Part shown: positions 1-10,081 of the stretch, piece by piece | Numbering within the stretch: position 1 is the first letter of the stretch | How the letters are laid out: each line of letters starts with the position of its first letter | Source: Flavobacterium sp. SCGC AAA160-P02 | GTDB taxonomy: Bacteria > Bacteroidota > Bacteroidia > Flavobacteriales > Flavobacteriaceae | DNA: 64,000 nt | Assembly (NCBI GenBank): GCA_000383355.1 | Contig: KB911124.1 | Span: 62,001-126,000 of the forward strand | Direction: 5' to 3' | Notes under the pieces: generated by a model | Seen by the model: only the letters and a program-made list of their open reading frames with translations | What the model was told of the DNA's origin: nothing | Database searches by the model: none | Made by a program: the position numbers and the translations under genes

Positions 1-68
1 TCACAACAAATATATTGCAAGCCTTTGGTTTATCAATATAATTTAATAGATTGGTTGAAAGTAAAAAA

Positions 69-1490
69 ATGAAAAAAACCTATGGCCAGAAAAAAGCTTT
101 AAGCATCAGCTTTTTGTTTGGATTAATTGTTTTTATGATTTCCTATGATTTTGGTATGTTTTGGGACAATGTTTTATTTGCCTCAAAAATGGGAAATCAA
201 ATTTACAACAATGGTTTTTTTAACTGGACAATGCCCAACGAATTTGACCCTGGACATCCACCATTTTTAGGAGTTGTTCTCGCTTTTTTTTGGAAAATTT
301 TTGGCCATAGCTTATGGGTGAGTCATTTGGCAATGCTGCCATTTATGATTGGAGCGATTTATCAATTACAACGGTTTATCGCTTATTTTGTTACGAATAA
401 AACAATGATGCTACTGGGTCTTTTACTTGTAGTAGCAGACTCTACCTTGTCTGCCTCTTTTGTATTGGTAAATCCGGAGACTATTATTATATTTTTCTTT
501 TTTCTTGCTGTAAACGGTATTTTGTATCAAGAAAAGAAATGGCAATTTATCGGGCTTTTTTTTCTAAGCATCATCACATTTAGAAGCATGATGCTCTTTG
601 CTGGTTTATTTCTATTTGAAGTCTTAAACAACTACTTTTTTAATAAAAAGAGTTTTCGAAAAATTCTCGATATTAAATTTCTTAGCTTTTATTTTTTAGC
701 TGCTCTTCCTGGTATTGTTTTTGTTTTGTGGAGACTAGCAACAAAAGGATGGTTACAAACGCATCCAGAATCTCCGTGGGCGGATTTATGGCACCTGCCA
801 AGCATCACTCAGTTTCTAAAAAACATTGCTGTTTTAATTCACCGATACCTAGATTTCGGGAGGGTCTTTATCTTTATTTTTCTGATCGTTGGGTTGTTTT
901 ATTTTCGAAAAAAAATAGTACTTAATAAGCATTTCAAACAACTTTTATTGTTGAGTATTTGCGCTGTATTTTTTGTTGTTATTGCTGTACTATTCTCAAC
1001 AAATGCATTTGGTCATCGTTACTTTATTGTTTCTTATATCTCTTTTATTCTACTAGCCTTTATAGTCTTAAAAGAGATAAAAAAGTATAAAAAACCATTA
1101 TATGTATTGCTCTTTATAGGCCTCATTACTGGCAACCTTTGGGTGTATCCAGAAAGAACATCGCAAGGGTGGGATGCTTCCTTAGCACATGTTCCTTATC
1201 ACTCCTTAAGAAAAGAAGCTATTAATTCTTTAGATACCATGAATATTGATATCTCTGAAGTTGCTAGCTTTTTCCCTAACTACAATAAAATAGATGAAAT
1301 AGATCTAAATGGAAATCAAAAATCATTTACAAAATTCACAAATAATAGCAACTATGTTTTCTATTCTAACGTCTACAATCTTTCTGATAAAGACTATGAA
1401 TTATTACACAACAACTATCTAGAAATTAAGCGTTTCAAAAGCCTTAACATTATTGTTTCAATTCTTAAAAAAAGAGCTGTAAGTAACTAA
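69..1490 (+). CDS. GT-C type membrane glycosyltransferase-like protein
   Basis: This is a 473-residue integral membrane protein with about ten hydrophobic segments and a short hydrophilic C-terminal part after roughly residue 360. The first loop carries an FWDN motif followed by a DPGHPPF motif. Acidic residues in the first extracytoplasmic loop are the hallmark of GT-C fold enzymes (dolichyl-phosphate-mannose or ArnT-like, GT39/GT83 families), which move a sugar from a lipid carrier. I therefore infer a lipid-linked sugar transferase of the inner membrane; the substrate cannot be read from sequence. An in-frame TTG lies 18 bases upstream, but the ATG at 69, beginning MKKTYGQKK, is the more natural start. 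The protein appears complete, and the gene before it lies outside the window. Confidence 0.55.
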   Translation: MKKTYGQKKALSISFLFGLIVFMISYDFGMFWDNVLFASKMGNQIYNNGFFNWTMPNEFDPGHPPFLGVVLAFFWKIFGHSLWVSHLAMLPFMIGAIYQLQRFIAYFVTNKTMMLLGLLLVVADSTLSASFVLVNPETIIIFFFFLAVNGILYQEKKWQFIGLFFLSIITFRSMMLFAGLFLFEVLNNYFFNKKSFRKILDIKFLSFYFLAALPGIVFVLWRLATKGWLQTHPESPWADLWHLPSITQFLKNIAVLIHRYLDFGRVFIFIFLIVGLFYFRKKIVLNKHFKQLLLLSICAVFFVVIAVLFSTNAFGHRYFIVSYISFILLAFIVLKEIKKYKKPLYVLLFIGLITGNLWVYPERTSQGWDASLAHVPYHSLRKEAINSLDTMNIDISEVASFFPNYNKIDEIDLNGNQKSFTKFTNNSNYVFYSNVYNLSDKDYELLHNNYLEIKRFKSLNIIVSILKKRAVSN

Positions 1491-1556
1491 AAAATAGTAA
1501 GAAAACGTTATCGGTTTTTAGCTCATAAAAGTAGATTTTCTTAGTCATATTTTCCT

Positions 1557-1564
1557 TATTTTTG
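1557..1564 (+). promoter_or_regulatory. Bacteroidota -7 promoter box for pdhB
   Basis: The sequence TATTTTTG matches the TAnnTTTG -7 consensus of the Bacteroidota primary sigma factor and lies 32 bases before the pdhB start. I see no convincing -33 TTG at the preferred spacing, so the assignment rests on the -7 box and its position. Confidence 0.5.
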
Positions 1565-1596
1565 CAATTCAATAAACAACTAAGAGAAAGCAATAC

Positions 1597-2574
1597 ATGA
1601 AAACAGTTCAGTTTAGAGAAGCTATTTGTGAGGCAATGAGTGAAGAAATGCGCACAGATGAAACTATCTATCTCATAGGAGAAGAAGTAGCAGAATATAA
1701 TGGTGCTTACAAGGCTAGTAAAGGAATGCTAGATGAATTTGGAGAAAAAAGAGTGATTGATGCTCCTATTGCCGAATTAGGTTTTGGAGGAATTGCGGTA
1801 GGTTCTGCCATGAATGGAAACAGACCTATTGTAGAGTATATGACTTTTAACTTTGCTTTGGTAGGTATAGATCAAATTATAAACAATGCTGCAAAAATCA
1901 GACAGATGTCTGGGGGTCAATTTAACTGCCCAATAGTTTTTAGAGGACCTACCGGTTCTGCAGGACAACTTGGTGCAACACACTCTCAAGCATTTGAAAA
2001 TTGGTTTGCCAACACACCAGGATTAAAAGTAATTATACCCTCTAACCCATATGATGCAAAAGGATTATTAAAAGCTGCAATACGTGATGATGACCCAGTT
2101 ATTTTTATGGAATCTGAACAAATGTATGGTGATAAGATGGAAATTCCTGAAGGAGATTATATCATACCTATAGGAGTTGCAGACATTAAAAGATCTGGAA
2201 CAGATGTTACTATTGTTTCTTTTGGTAAAATCATTAAAGAAGCCTACAAAGCTGCAGATGAATTAGCAAAGGATGGTATTTCAGTTGAAATTATAGATTT
2301 AAGAACAGTTCGCCCTTTAGATCACGATACAATTATAGAATCTGTAAAGAAAACAAATCGTTTGATCATTTTAGAAGAGTCCTGGCCTTTTGGAAGTGTT
2401 TCTACAGAAATAACGTATAGAATACAAGATGAAGCTTTTGATTATTTAGATGCTCCTATAAAAAGAATTACAACTGCAGATACTCCAGCACCGTATTCAC
2501 CAGTTTTACTAGAAGCCTGGATTCCAAACAGCAATGATGTAGTGAAAGCTGTAAAAGAAATTTTAAAAAAATAA
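1597..2574 (+). CDS. pdhB: Pyruvate dehydrogenase E1 component, beta subunit
   Basis: This 325-residue protein is a full-length E1-beta subunit of a 2-oxo acid dehydrogenase. With the alpha subunit (not in this window) it decarboxylates pyruvate using thiamine diphosphate and passes the acetyl group to E2 of the cytoplasmic complex. The N-terminal region has the transketolase pyrimidine-binding fold with the conserved IGEEVAEYNGAYK and DAPIAE segments, then FRGPTG and the THSQ motif. The C-terminal half is the transketolase C-domain with IDLRT and RP motifs. Pyruvate rather than branched-chain specificity is inferred from overall similarity to bacterial PdhB. The gene stands alone, as is common in flavobacteria, where pdhA and pdhC lie elsewhere. 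Confidence 0.92.
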   Translation: MKTVQFREAICEAMSEEMRTDETIYLIGEEVAEYNGAYKASKGMLDEFGEKRVIDAPIAELGFGGIAVGSAMNGNRPIVEYMTFNFALVGIDQIINNAAKIRQMSGGQFNCPIVFRGPTGSAGQLGATHSQAFENWFANTPGLKVIIPSNPYDAKGLLKAAIRDDDPVIFMESEQMYGDKMEIPEGDYIIPIGVADIKRSGTDVTIVSFGKIIKEAYKAADELAKDGISVEIIDLRTVRPLDHDTIIESVKKTNRLIILEESWPFGSVSTEITYRIQDEAFDYLDAPIKRITTADTPAPYSPVLLEAWIPNSNDVVKAVKEILKK

Positions 2575-2635
2575 AATTCAATTTTTAACCCTACACAAAC
2601 TTCATTGGCATACTAGTTGATGAAGTTTTTTTGTT

Positions 2636-5143
2636 ATGATAAAAAAACTCCTTCCCATTCTTATATTCTTTCTATTGTTAGGATATTCAAAAGCACAAAC
2701 AAAAGTAAGTGGTCGTATTTTTGATGAAGTAAATGAACCATTAGCCTATGCTACCGTTTTGTTTAAAGGTTCTATAGAAGGAACTACCTCAGACGAAAAT
2801 GGCAGATTTTATCTAGAGTCCTCTAAAAATTGGGCACAATTAGTTGTTTCTTTTATGGGCTACGAAACTTTAGAAATTGAGCTCTCAAAAAAAGTAAACT
2901 TCAATCTAAAATTTGTTTTAAAAGAAGAAGCCAATACCTTAAACGAAGTTGTTATTGCTGTAGGAAAACAACCTAAAAAAAATAATCCTGCCATTGCTAT
3001 TCTTGAGAAGATCTGGAAAAAAAGGAGACAAAATGGTCTTAAAAAGTATGACCAATACAGCTATAAAAAATATGAAAAAATAGAATTTGATCTTAACAAC
3101 ATAGATAGTACCTTTAAAAACAAAGGCCTATTTCGCGGAATGGAATTTGTGTTTAAAAACATAGATACTTCAGCAGTAACAGGAAAAACATACCTTCCTG
3201 TTTTTTTAAATGAGTCTGTTTCCGAAGTATTTGGAGATAATATTTTAAACAGAGAAAAAAAAACCATTAAAGGAAATAAAAATACAGGATTCAGCAACAA
3301 CCAAGCAATTATTAATTTTATAGATGACCTCTATAATGATTATGACATTTATGACAACTACATAAAGTTATTTTACAAAAGCTTTGTGAGCCCACTTTCT
3401 AAAACAGGAGTTAGCAACTACAACTATTTTTTATCAGACAGCGCTTTTATTAAAAATAAGTGGTGTTATAATATTATTTACTATCCAAGAAGAAAAAATG
3501 AACTTACATTTAAAGGAGATTTTTGGGTAAATGACAGTACGTTTGCCGTTGCAGAAATAAATATGAAAGCGTCTAAGAGCGCCAATATAAATTGGGTTAA
3601 AGACATTTATATAGAGCAAGAATTTGATATTTTAAATGACTCTATATTTTTATTAAAAAGAGATTATTTTTTATCAGATTTTGCCATAAATAAAAAAGAA
3701 AAATCAAAAGGATTGTATGGTAAACGAACCACCTTATACAATAATTATGTATTTGACAAAAAACAAAAATCTAATTTTTACGACCTACAAAAAAATATAA
3801 TAGATGAAAAAATATACAACCAGTCAGATGAGTTTTGGGATAAAAATCGCACAGAGAAATTAAACAAAGACGAATTGGGTATCTACACCATGTTAGATAC
3901 TCTAACTACTGTTAAAAAATTTAAAAACTTATCTAATATCGTAGCTACATTTTCATCTGGTTATTTTGAATTTGATGCTCTAAATTTTGATTATGGCCCA
4001 ATATTTTCAACCTTTGGATATAATGATGTTGAAGGAATTCGTTTAAGAACTGGTGGTAGAACTTATTTTAATTATAATGACCCTTGGAGGCTTGAAGCCT
4101 ATACAGCCTATGGTTTTAAAGATCAAAAATTTAAATATGGAATTCAAGGAAAAGCCATTCTAGAAAAGAAAAACAGACTCATTATCTCTGGTGGAAATAG
4201 ACGTGATGTAGAGCAAATTGGCGCTAGCTTAACTGCTTCTTCAGATGTTTTAGGAAGAAGTGACGGGTCTTCATCTATTATTGGAACTGGCCAAAACAAC
4301 AGACTTACCAATGTAAATTTAACTAAACTTAGTTTACAAGCAGAACCACTTAGAAATTTTGTTGTGAGTATTTCTGGAAGTTATAAAGTGTTAAGTTCTG
4401 CCTCAGAATTTTTTAGTTTAGACTACAAAGATGCAACTTCAACATCAGGTATTTCTTCTCAAGTACAACAGTTTGAAACTATTTTTACTGCCAATTATTT
4501 TCCTGGAAGAAAAGTAGCTGGTTCTGGTGTAGAAAGAAATACCAATTCAGATAAATTAAGAAATATATTTTTACAAGTTACTCGCGGTAATAAGAGTATT
4601 TTTAATAGTGATTTTGATTATACAAAAATTCAATTTTCGTATACCCAACCTTGGTTTATTGGTGGCTTAGGAAGACTAAAAACCTCCTTAGAAGCTGGAA
4701 AAACATTTGGAGAAGTACCGCTTAGTTTGCTTAGTGTTGTTCCAGGAAATCAGACCTATTTTGCCTTCTTTAATACATTTAATCAGTTAGATTTTTATGA
4801 ATTTGTAACAGATACCTACGCTACATTTCACTTAGAACATAATTTCAACGGTCGTTTACTAGCAAGAGTTCCGTTGCTGAGGAAATTAAACCTTAGAGCT
4901 ATTGTTGGTTTTAGAACTGCCTGGGGGCAATTATCTGATGAAAACTTATTTTTAAATACAACCAACAACGCTGCACAAATACCATTGGCAGCACCTACAG
5001 AAAAACCCTACTATGAATATAGTGTTGGTATTGGAAATATTTTAAAAATTCTTCGAGTAGACGTAAACTTTAGAGGTAATTATTTAGACAATCCTGGAGC
5101 TCGAAAGTTTGGTTTTACTTTTGCCACTGGGTTTAACTTTTAA
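2636..5143 (+). CDS. DUF5686-type outer-membrane protein with carboxypeptidase-regulatory-like domain
   Basis: The 835-residue product starts with a signal peptide (about residues 1-21, ending SKAQ). Next is a CarboxypepD_reg-like beta-sandwich (about residues 23-110, with VSGRIFDE and the F-MGYE pattern), followed by a long region rich in aromatic residues and alternating strands that ends in FATGFNF. A terminal aromatic residue and strand-rich C-half are typical of outer-membrane beta-barrels. The N-domain plus barrel arrangement matches the DUF5686/carboxypeptidase-like regulatory family common in flavobacteria. It is not a SusC protein: there is no plug-domain signature. It lies 61 bases after pdhB and may be co-transcribed. 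The cellular role is unknown; an outer-membrane location is inferred. Confidence 0.7.
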   Translation: MIKKLLPILIFFLLLGYSKAQTKVSGRIFDEVNEPLAYATVLFKGSIEGTTSDENGRFYLESSKNWAQLVVSFMGYETLEIELSKKVNFNLKFVLKEEANTLNEVVIAVGKQPKKNNPAIAILEKIWKKRRQNGLKKYDQYSYKKYEKIEFDLNNIDSTFKNKGLFRGMEFVFKNIDTSAVTGKTYLPVFLNESVSEVFGDNILNREKKTIKGNKNTGFSNNQAIINFIDDLYNDYDIYDNYIKLFYKSFVSPLSKTGVSNYNYFLSDSAFIKNKWCYNIIYYPRRKNELTFKGDFWVNDSTFAVAEINMKASKSANINWVKDIYIEQEFDILNDSIFLLKRDYFLSDFAINKKEKSKGLYGKRTTLYNNYVFDKKQKSNFYDLQKNIIDEKIYNQSDEFWDKNRTEKLNKDELGIYTMLDTLTTVKKFKNLSNIVATFSSGYFEFDALNFDYGPIFSTFGYNDVEGIRLRTGGRTYFNYNDPWRLEAYTAYGFKDQKFKYGIQGKAILEKKNRLIISGGNRRDVEQIGASLTASSDVLGRSDGSSSIIGTGQNNRLTNVNLTKLSLQAEPLRNFVVSISGSYKVLSSASEFFSLDYKDATSTSGISSQVQQFETIFTANYFPGRKVAGSGVERNTNSDKLRNIFLQVTRGNKSIFNSDFDYTKIQFSYTQPWFIGGLGRLKTSLEAGKTFGEVPLSLLSVVPGNQTYFAFFNTFNQLDFYEFVTDTYATFHLEHNFNGRLLARVPLLRKLNLRAIVGFRTAWGQLSDENLFLNTTNNAAQIPLAAPTEKPYYEYSVGIGNILKILRVDVNFRGNYLDNPGARKFGFTFATGFNF

Positions 5144-5200
5144 TTGTTTTTGTTGTGTTTTTGTATTGGTTTAAAAACTAGTAAATAGAAATATATCGCA

Positions 5201-5208
5201 TAGTTTTG
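5201..5208 (+). promoter_or_regulatory. -7 promoter box for the GH81 gene
   Basis: TAGTTTTG matches TAnnTTTG and lies 27 bases before the ATG of the GH81 gene, in the 92-base gap after the DUF5686 gene. This suggests that the glucanase has its own promoter. Confidence 0.45.
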
Positions 5209-5235
5209 TTTCAAAGACAAACAAGCTAAGGTATA

Positions 5236-8200
5236 ATGAAAACATATTTACAAATTCTCCCCACTATAGTTATTACACTGATGTGTAGTTTTCTATCTGA
5301 AAATATTAAATCACAGGTTATAAATGTTGGTAATGGAAGCTATACATCATCTTTTCCTGGAACTGATTCTGCAGGTAGAAATGAATATCCGTCAGGAACT
5401 CCTCAATTGAGTGGCAATGCCTTAAATAAGCCTGTTCCAACAAATGACTGGTGGTCTAAACTTGTGAAAGAAAATCATGCAGATAATTTATTCAATTATC
5501 CGATGACTCTAAAAACCACTAATGATGGCCTTATTGTTACTCATATTCCTTGGGGTGTTATAGGAGACTCATCGCCTATAAAAGTTGGACTATCTGGTCT
5601 AAACACAACAAAAACAACTGTATCAGATTATTCAGATTGGACAGTTACAATGAACTGGAATGATGGGTCTCATAATTTAGATGCTACCTCTGGTATTGGA
5701 ATGCCCTTCTTATACTTTTCAAAAGGATCATCTGATGTGGTTGAAATAACAATTAATTCTGGTACTGCAACAATATCAAATGAAATTCTTATCATCGAAA
5801 ATGCCTCAAATACAAAAGATTTTGTTTTTTATGCTCCTGCAGGAAGTACCTGGTCTCAAAATGGTGCTATTTTCACATCATCATTAAATGGAAAAAATTA
5901 TTGGTCTATGGCCATGTTACCTGAAAGTTCTTCAACGTTAACCACATTAGTTGATCAATACAAACAGTACGCCTATGTTTTTCCTGTAAATACTGTAACC
6001 TCATGGTCTTTTAATGAAAATAATTCAAAAGTTACTTCATTATTTTCTGTGACAACAGACGTTAAAGAAGGAGCAAATACCAATATGTTATTAGGCTTAT
6101 TACCTCATCAATGGAATAATTTAGCTTCTAATTCTGACTCCCCTAATGAATATACTTATACAACAGTAAGAGGAGATTTAAAAACACTAAAAGGCAATAG
6201 TTTCTCGGTAGAAAACACTTTTAAAGGAATTTTACCAACACTACCCTATCTCGCAAATTATAGTGAAGGTTTTAGCCCTTCTGAAATGGATGAAAAAATT
6301 GCACAAATTGAAAATGATGGACTAGCAACCTGGACAGACTCTTATAACGAAGGTCAAATGATGAACAGAATGATTCAAACCGCAAGAATTGCTGATCAAA
6401 CTGGTGATTTTGAAGCAAGAGACAAGATGGTCGCCACCATTAAAGAACGACTAGAAGATTGGTTAAAAGCTGAATCTGGAGAAGTTGCTTTTTTATTTTA
6501 CTACAATAATGATTGGTCTACCATGATAGGATACCCTGCTGGTCATGGGCAAGATAATAATATTAACGACCATCATTTTCATTGGGGGTATTTTATACAT
6601 GCTGCATCTTTTATGGAACAATTTGAACCTGGTTGGTCAGATGATTGGGGAGAGATGATTAATTTATTAATTCGTGATGCTGCCTCTTATGATAGAAATG
6701 ATCAGGACTTTCCTTTTTTAAGAAACTTTAGCCCCTATGCAGGGCATAGTTGGGCAAATGGATTTGCAACTTTCCCTCAAGGAAATGATCAAGAATCAAC
6801 TTCAGAAAGTATGCAGTTTGCATCTTCTTTAATTCATTGGGGAACTATTACAGAAAATGATACTATACGAGACTTAGGAATTTATATTTATACAACTGAA
6901 CAAACAGCAGTTGAGGAATATTGGTTTGACACTAATAATCAAAATTTTGCTGCGTCTACCGCTCCTTTTTCACAAGAATATAGTTTAGTTTCTAGAGTTT
7001 GGGGAAATTCTTTTGATAATGGAACTTTTTGGACTTCAGACATCGCTGCATCCTATGGTATAGAATTGTATCCTATCCATGGAGGATCTTTATATTTGGG
7101 TCATCATCAAGAATATGCTACATCTTTATGGAGTGAAATGTCATCCAATACTGGAATCTTAAATAATGAAGAAAATCCCAACTTATGGCATGATACTTAT
7201 TGGAAATATCTTTCATTAACTGATGCTCAAACTGCCATAGATTTATATAATTCAAATCCAAATCGCGCATTAAAATTTGGTATGTCAGACGCCCAAACAT
7301 ATCATTGGTTGCATTCTATGAATGCTCTAGGTACTATAGACGCATCTATTACAGCAGATTATCCTATATCTGCTGCGTTTACTAATAATGGTGAATACAC
7401 GTATGTTGCACATAATTATTCTGATGTTGAAATTACAGTAACATTTTCAGATAATTTCACTCTAAATGTACCTGCAAATCAAATGGCTACTAGTAGAGAT
7501 ATTAATGCAACAGGGGTTATTTCTTCTGATTTTAACCAAGCCTATCCTGGAGGAAATGTAAACCTATCTTTAGAGGTTACTGGTACAGGAATAACTAATG
7601 TAGAATTTTTTGATGGCGCTACATCAATAGGTCAAGATACTTCAGCTCCTTATGAAATAGAAGTAGCTGAACTAACACTAGGTGTTCATGGAATGTATGC
7701 GAAGGTGTTTATTAACAATGAATTCAATGTATCAAACATTGTAACTATTCAAGTCGGTGAACAAGTTCCTTATTTAGGAACACCCTTTGAAATTCCTGGA
7801 ACTATTGAAGCAGGATTTTATGACAAATTTGAAGGAGGAGTTGGTCAAAATATTTCCTATTTAGACATGTCTCAAATTAATGAAGGTAATTTTAGAACTA
7901 CAGAATATGTAGATGCCGCATCTGTTACCAATGAGGGATCTACAGTAGGCTGGAATAGTATTGGAGAATGGTTAGAGTATACAATTAATGTAGAAACAGC
8001 AGGGATCTATGATTTGAGTTTTCGATATGCTTCAGGAAATTCAAATGGAGGGGGCCCTTTTCATTTTGAAATTGATGGAAATACAATAAGCTCTTCCATT
8101 AGTATGCAAACAACAGGTGATTGGGATAGTTGGTCTACAAAAAATGTTACAAATATAGAATTAAGAGAAGGTGAACAGATTTTAAGATTGTTTATAGATG

Positions 8201-10020
8201 AAGGAGAATTTAATATTGGTGAAATGACATTTTCTTTTGCAAGTAATTTATCTTATTCTCCACCAATTGCCAATGCTGGAGATAATGTTACTGTTATTAT
8301 ACCAGAAACAACAGCTACATTAGATGGAACGTTAAGTAACGATCCAGAAGGTGAATCTATAACCTATAATTGGGAACAAGTATACGGTCCATCAATTATA
8401 AGTTTTTCAGATAATTTAACAGCTTCACCAGAAATTAGCAATTTAGTTGATGGGGTCTATAAATGTAAACTAACTGTAAGTGATGGTTCCTATACTGATA
8501 CAGATGAAGTTTTGGTAATTGTATCTCAAACAGGAAATTCAACTCCGTCTATATCTATAACATCTCCTAGTGAAGGCACCTCTTTTGAAGAGGGATCAGG
8601 TATCAATATCACTACTTCTGTTTCAGATTTAGATGGGTCAATAACTTTGGTAGAGTTTTATGATGACACACAAAAAATAGGTGAAGACACCTCTGAACCT
8701 TTTAGTTTCGTTTGGGAAAATGCAGCAATGGGTGAACACCAAATCTATGCAGTTGCAACAGATAATGCTTCTAGTCAGGGAACTTCTCAAGTAGTCACTA
8801 TAACTGTAAATGAAGTTCTATCCTGCTCAGAAATATCTAATGAAGCACAACAAGGATCTTTTTCTGTGGGCTATGAAGTATTGTTTGAGACGGTAGGTAC
8901 CAATGTTACCATCTCATTTACATTACTCGATACTGATAAAAATGGAGTTGTCGCTTATTTATGGCAAGAATCTCCTTTTCAGGAAACACAAATGGAACAA
9001 GTCTCTGGATTAACATTTTCAAAAACTATCAACGGACTTTCAGCTGGACAAACTATAAGTTACGCATGTAAATTTGCTTTTGCAGGTGGGCAAGCAGTAA
9101 CTAGATATTTTAGCTATGTAGTAGGCAATGATTGTTCAGGTTCTAATGATGATACAGAAGTACCGTCAAGTTTTACAGCAACTAGCGGAACAATAACTGC
9201 TAGAACTATTGAACTTTTATTAAACGGAAATGATAATTCTGGAACAATTATATATGAGGTTAGCTATGGTTCTCAAACCATCACAGTAACTGGAGTTTCA
9301 GGTATTGAAGAATCTCTAATAATTAATAATCTAAACCCAGAAACAGTATATGAGTTTAGTGTTGAAGCTTCTGATTTAACTGGAAATGAAGCGGATAACA
9401 ACCCAATTATTATTCAGGTAAGTACAACAGAAGATGAAAACACCCAATGTTCTGGTTCAGATTCTGAAGCTTCGGAAGGTGAATTCAGTACTGGCTACAA
9501 CTACAGCTTTGAAACTTCTGGAACAAATGTGATTTTCACTTTTGAGTTGTTAGATACTGATAGGACTGGAGTCATAGCATATTTAAGGAAAGAATCTCCG
9601 TTTACAGAAACTCCAATGACCAACGTATCTGGTTTGACATTTACAAAGACTATTGGTGGGTTTACAGATGGAGAAACCATCAGTTATGCCTGTAAATTTG
9701 CTTTTGCAGGCGGCTTAGCAGTCACTAAGTATTTTTCATATGTAGTTGGAAATAGCTGTAGCTCATTAAATACAGATAATTTTTCTTGGGGTCAAACAAT
9801 AAAGTTATTTCCTAATCCATCAAATAATATTTTTTCTATAAAATCGAATCAAGTTAATATTTCGAAAATTGAAATATATTCTATTCATGGAAAAAAACTA
9901 AAAGATTACAATATTAATCTAACAACATTTAATATTGAAGACCTATCTAGTGGTTTGTATCTGGTAAAGATATATTCCGAAGAAGGAATGTCAACTATTA
10001 AAAAATTAGCCAAAAAATAA
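5236..10020 (+). CDS. Secreted multimodular GH81 endo-beta-1,3-glucanase with T9SS sorting domain
   Basis: The 1594-residue product begins with a signal peptide (about residues 1-27). The GH81 catalytic module spans roughly residues 30-730: the PTNDWW motif is near the N-terminus, GHSWANG near residue 502, and QESTSES contains E520 and E524, the conserved acidic pair of the family. Next come an Ig-like module (about 755-840), a CBM6-like module (about 851-1003), a PKD/REJ-like module (about 1009-1097) and another Ig-like module (about 1102-1194). A module of about 105 residues occurs twice (about 1196-1301 and 1404-1511) around an FN3-like domain. The last 75 residues are a type A T9SS sorting domain. 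GH81 enzymes cut beta-1,3-glucans such as laminarin or callose, and the product should be extracellular or surface-bound. No SusC/SusD genes lie nearby. Confidence 0.88.
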   Translation: MKTYLQILPTIVITLMCSFLSENIKSQVINVGNGSYTSSFPGTDSAGRNEYPSGTPQLSGNALNKPVPTNDWWSKLVKENHADNLFNYPMTLKTTNDGLIVTHIPWGVIGDSSPIKVGLSGLNTTKTTVSDYSDWTVTMNWNDGSHNLDATSGIGMPFLYFSKGSSDVVEITINSGTATISNEILIIENASNTKDFVFYAPAGSTWSQNGAIFTSSLNGKNYWSMAMLPESSSTLTTLVDQYKQYAYVFPVNTVTSWSFNENNSKVTSLFSVTTDVKEGANTNMLLGLLPHQWNNLASNSDSPNEYTYTTVRGDLKTLKGNSFSVENTFKGILPTLPYLANYSEGFSPSEMDEKIAQIENDGLATWTDSYNEGQMMNRMIQTARIADQTGDFEARDKMVATIKERLEDWLKAESGEVAFLFYYNNDWSTMIGYPAGHGQDNNINDHHFHWGYFIHAASFMEQFEPGWSDDWGEMINLLIRDAASYDRNDQDFPFLRNFSPYAGHSWANGFATFPQGNDQESTSESMQFASSLIHWGTITENDTIRDLGIYIYTTEQTAVEEYWFDTNNQNFAASTAPFSQEYSLVSRVWGNSFDNGTFWTSDIAASYGIELYPIHGGSLYLGHHQEYATSLWSEMSSNTGILNNEENPNLWHDTYWKYLSLTDAQTAIDLYNSNPNRALKFGMSDAQTYHWLHSMNALGTIDASITADYPISAAFTNNGEYTYVAHNYSDVEITVTFSDNFTLNVPANQMATSRDINATGVISSDFNQAYPGGNVNLSLEVTGTGITNVEFFDGATSIGQDTSAPYEIEVAELTLGVHGMYAKVFINNEFNVSNIVTIQVGEQVPYLGTPFEIPGTIEAGFYDKFEGGVGQNISYLDMSQINEGNFRTTEYVDAASVTNEGSTVGWNSIGEWLEYTINVETAGIYDLSFRYASGNSNGGGPFHFEIDGNTISSSISMQTTGDWDSWSTKNVTNIELREGEQILRLFIDEGEFNIGEMTFSFASNLSYSPPIANAGDNVTVIIPETTATLDGTLSNDPEGESITYNWEQVYGPSIISFSDNLTASPEISNLVDGVYKCKLTVSDGSYTDTDEVLVIVSQTGNSTPSISITSPSEGTSFEEGSGINITTSVSDLDGSITLVEFYDDTQKIGEDTSEPFSFVWENAAMGEHQIYAVATDNASSQGTSQVVTITVNEVLSCSEISNEAQQGSFSVGYEVLFETVGTNVTISFTLLDTDKNGVVAYLWQESPFQETQMEQVSGLTFSKTINGLSAGQTISYACKFAFAGGQAVTRYFSYVVGNDCSGSNDDTEVPSSFTATSGTITARTIELLLNGNDNSGTIIYEVSYGSQTITVTGVSGIEESLIINNLNPETVYEFSVEASDLTGNEADNNPIIIQVSTTEDENTQCSGSDSEASEGEFSTGYNYSFETSGTNVIFTFELLDTDRTGVIAYLRKESPFTETPMTNVSGLTFTKTIGGFTDGETISYACKFAFAGGLAVTKYFSYVVGNSCSSLNTDNFSWGQTIKLFPNPSNNIFSIKSNQVNISKIEIYSIHGKKLKDYNINLTTFNIEDLSSGLYLVKIYSEEGMSTIKKLAKK

Positions 10021-10056
10021 TCAACTCCATGTGTAGATTTGCTTTTAACCTTTCTA

Positions 10057-10064
10057 TACATTTG
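10057..10064 (+). promoter_or_regulatory. -7 promoter box for ppa
   Basis: TACATTTG fits the TAnnTTTG consensus and lies 17 bases before the ppa start codon. A TTG triplet occurs 15 bases further upstream, slightly closer than the usual spacing. Confidence 0.5.
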
Positions 10065-10081
10065 CAAAAAATTTAAAAAAG

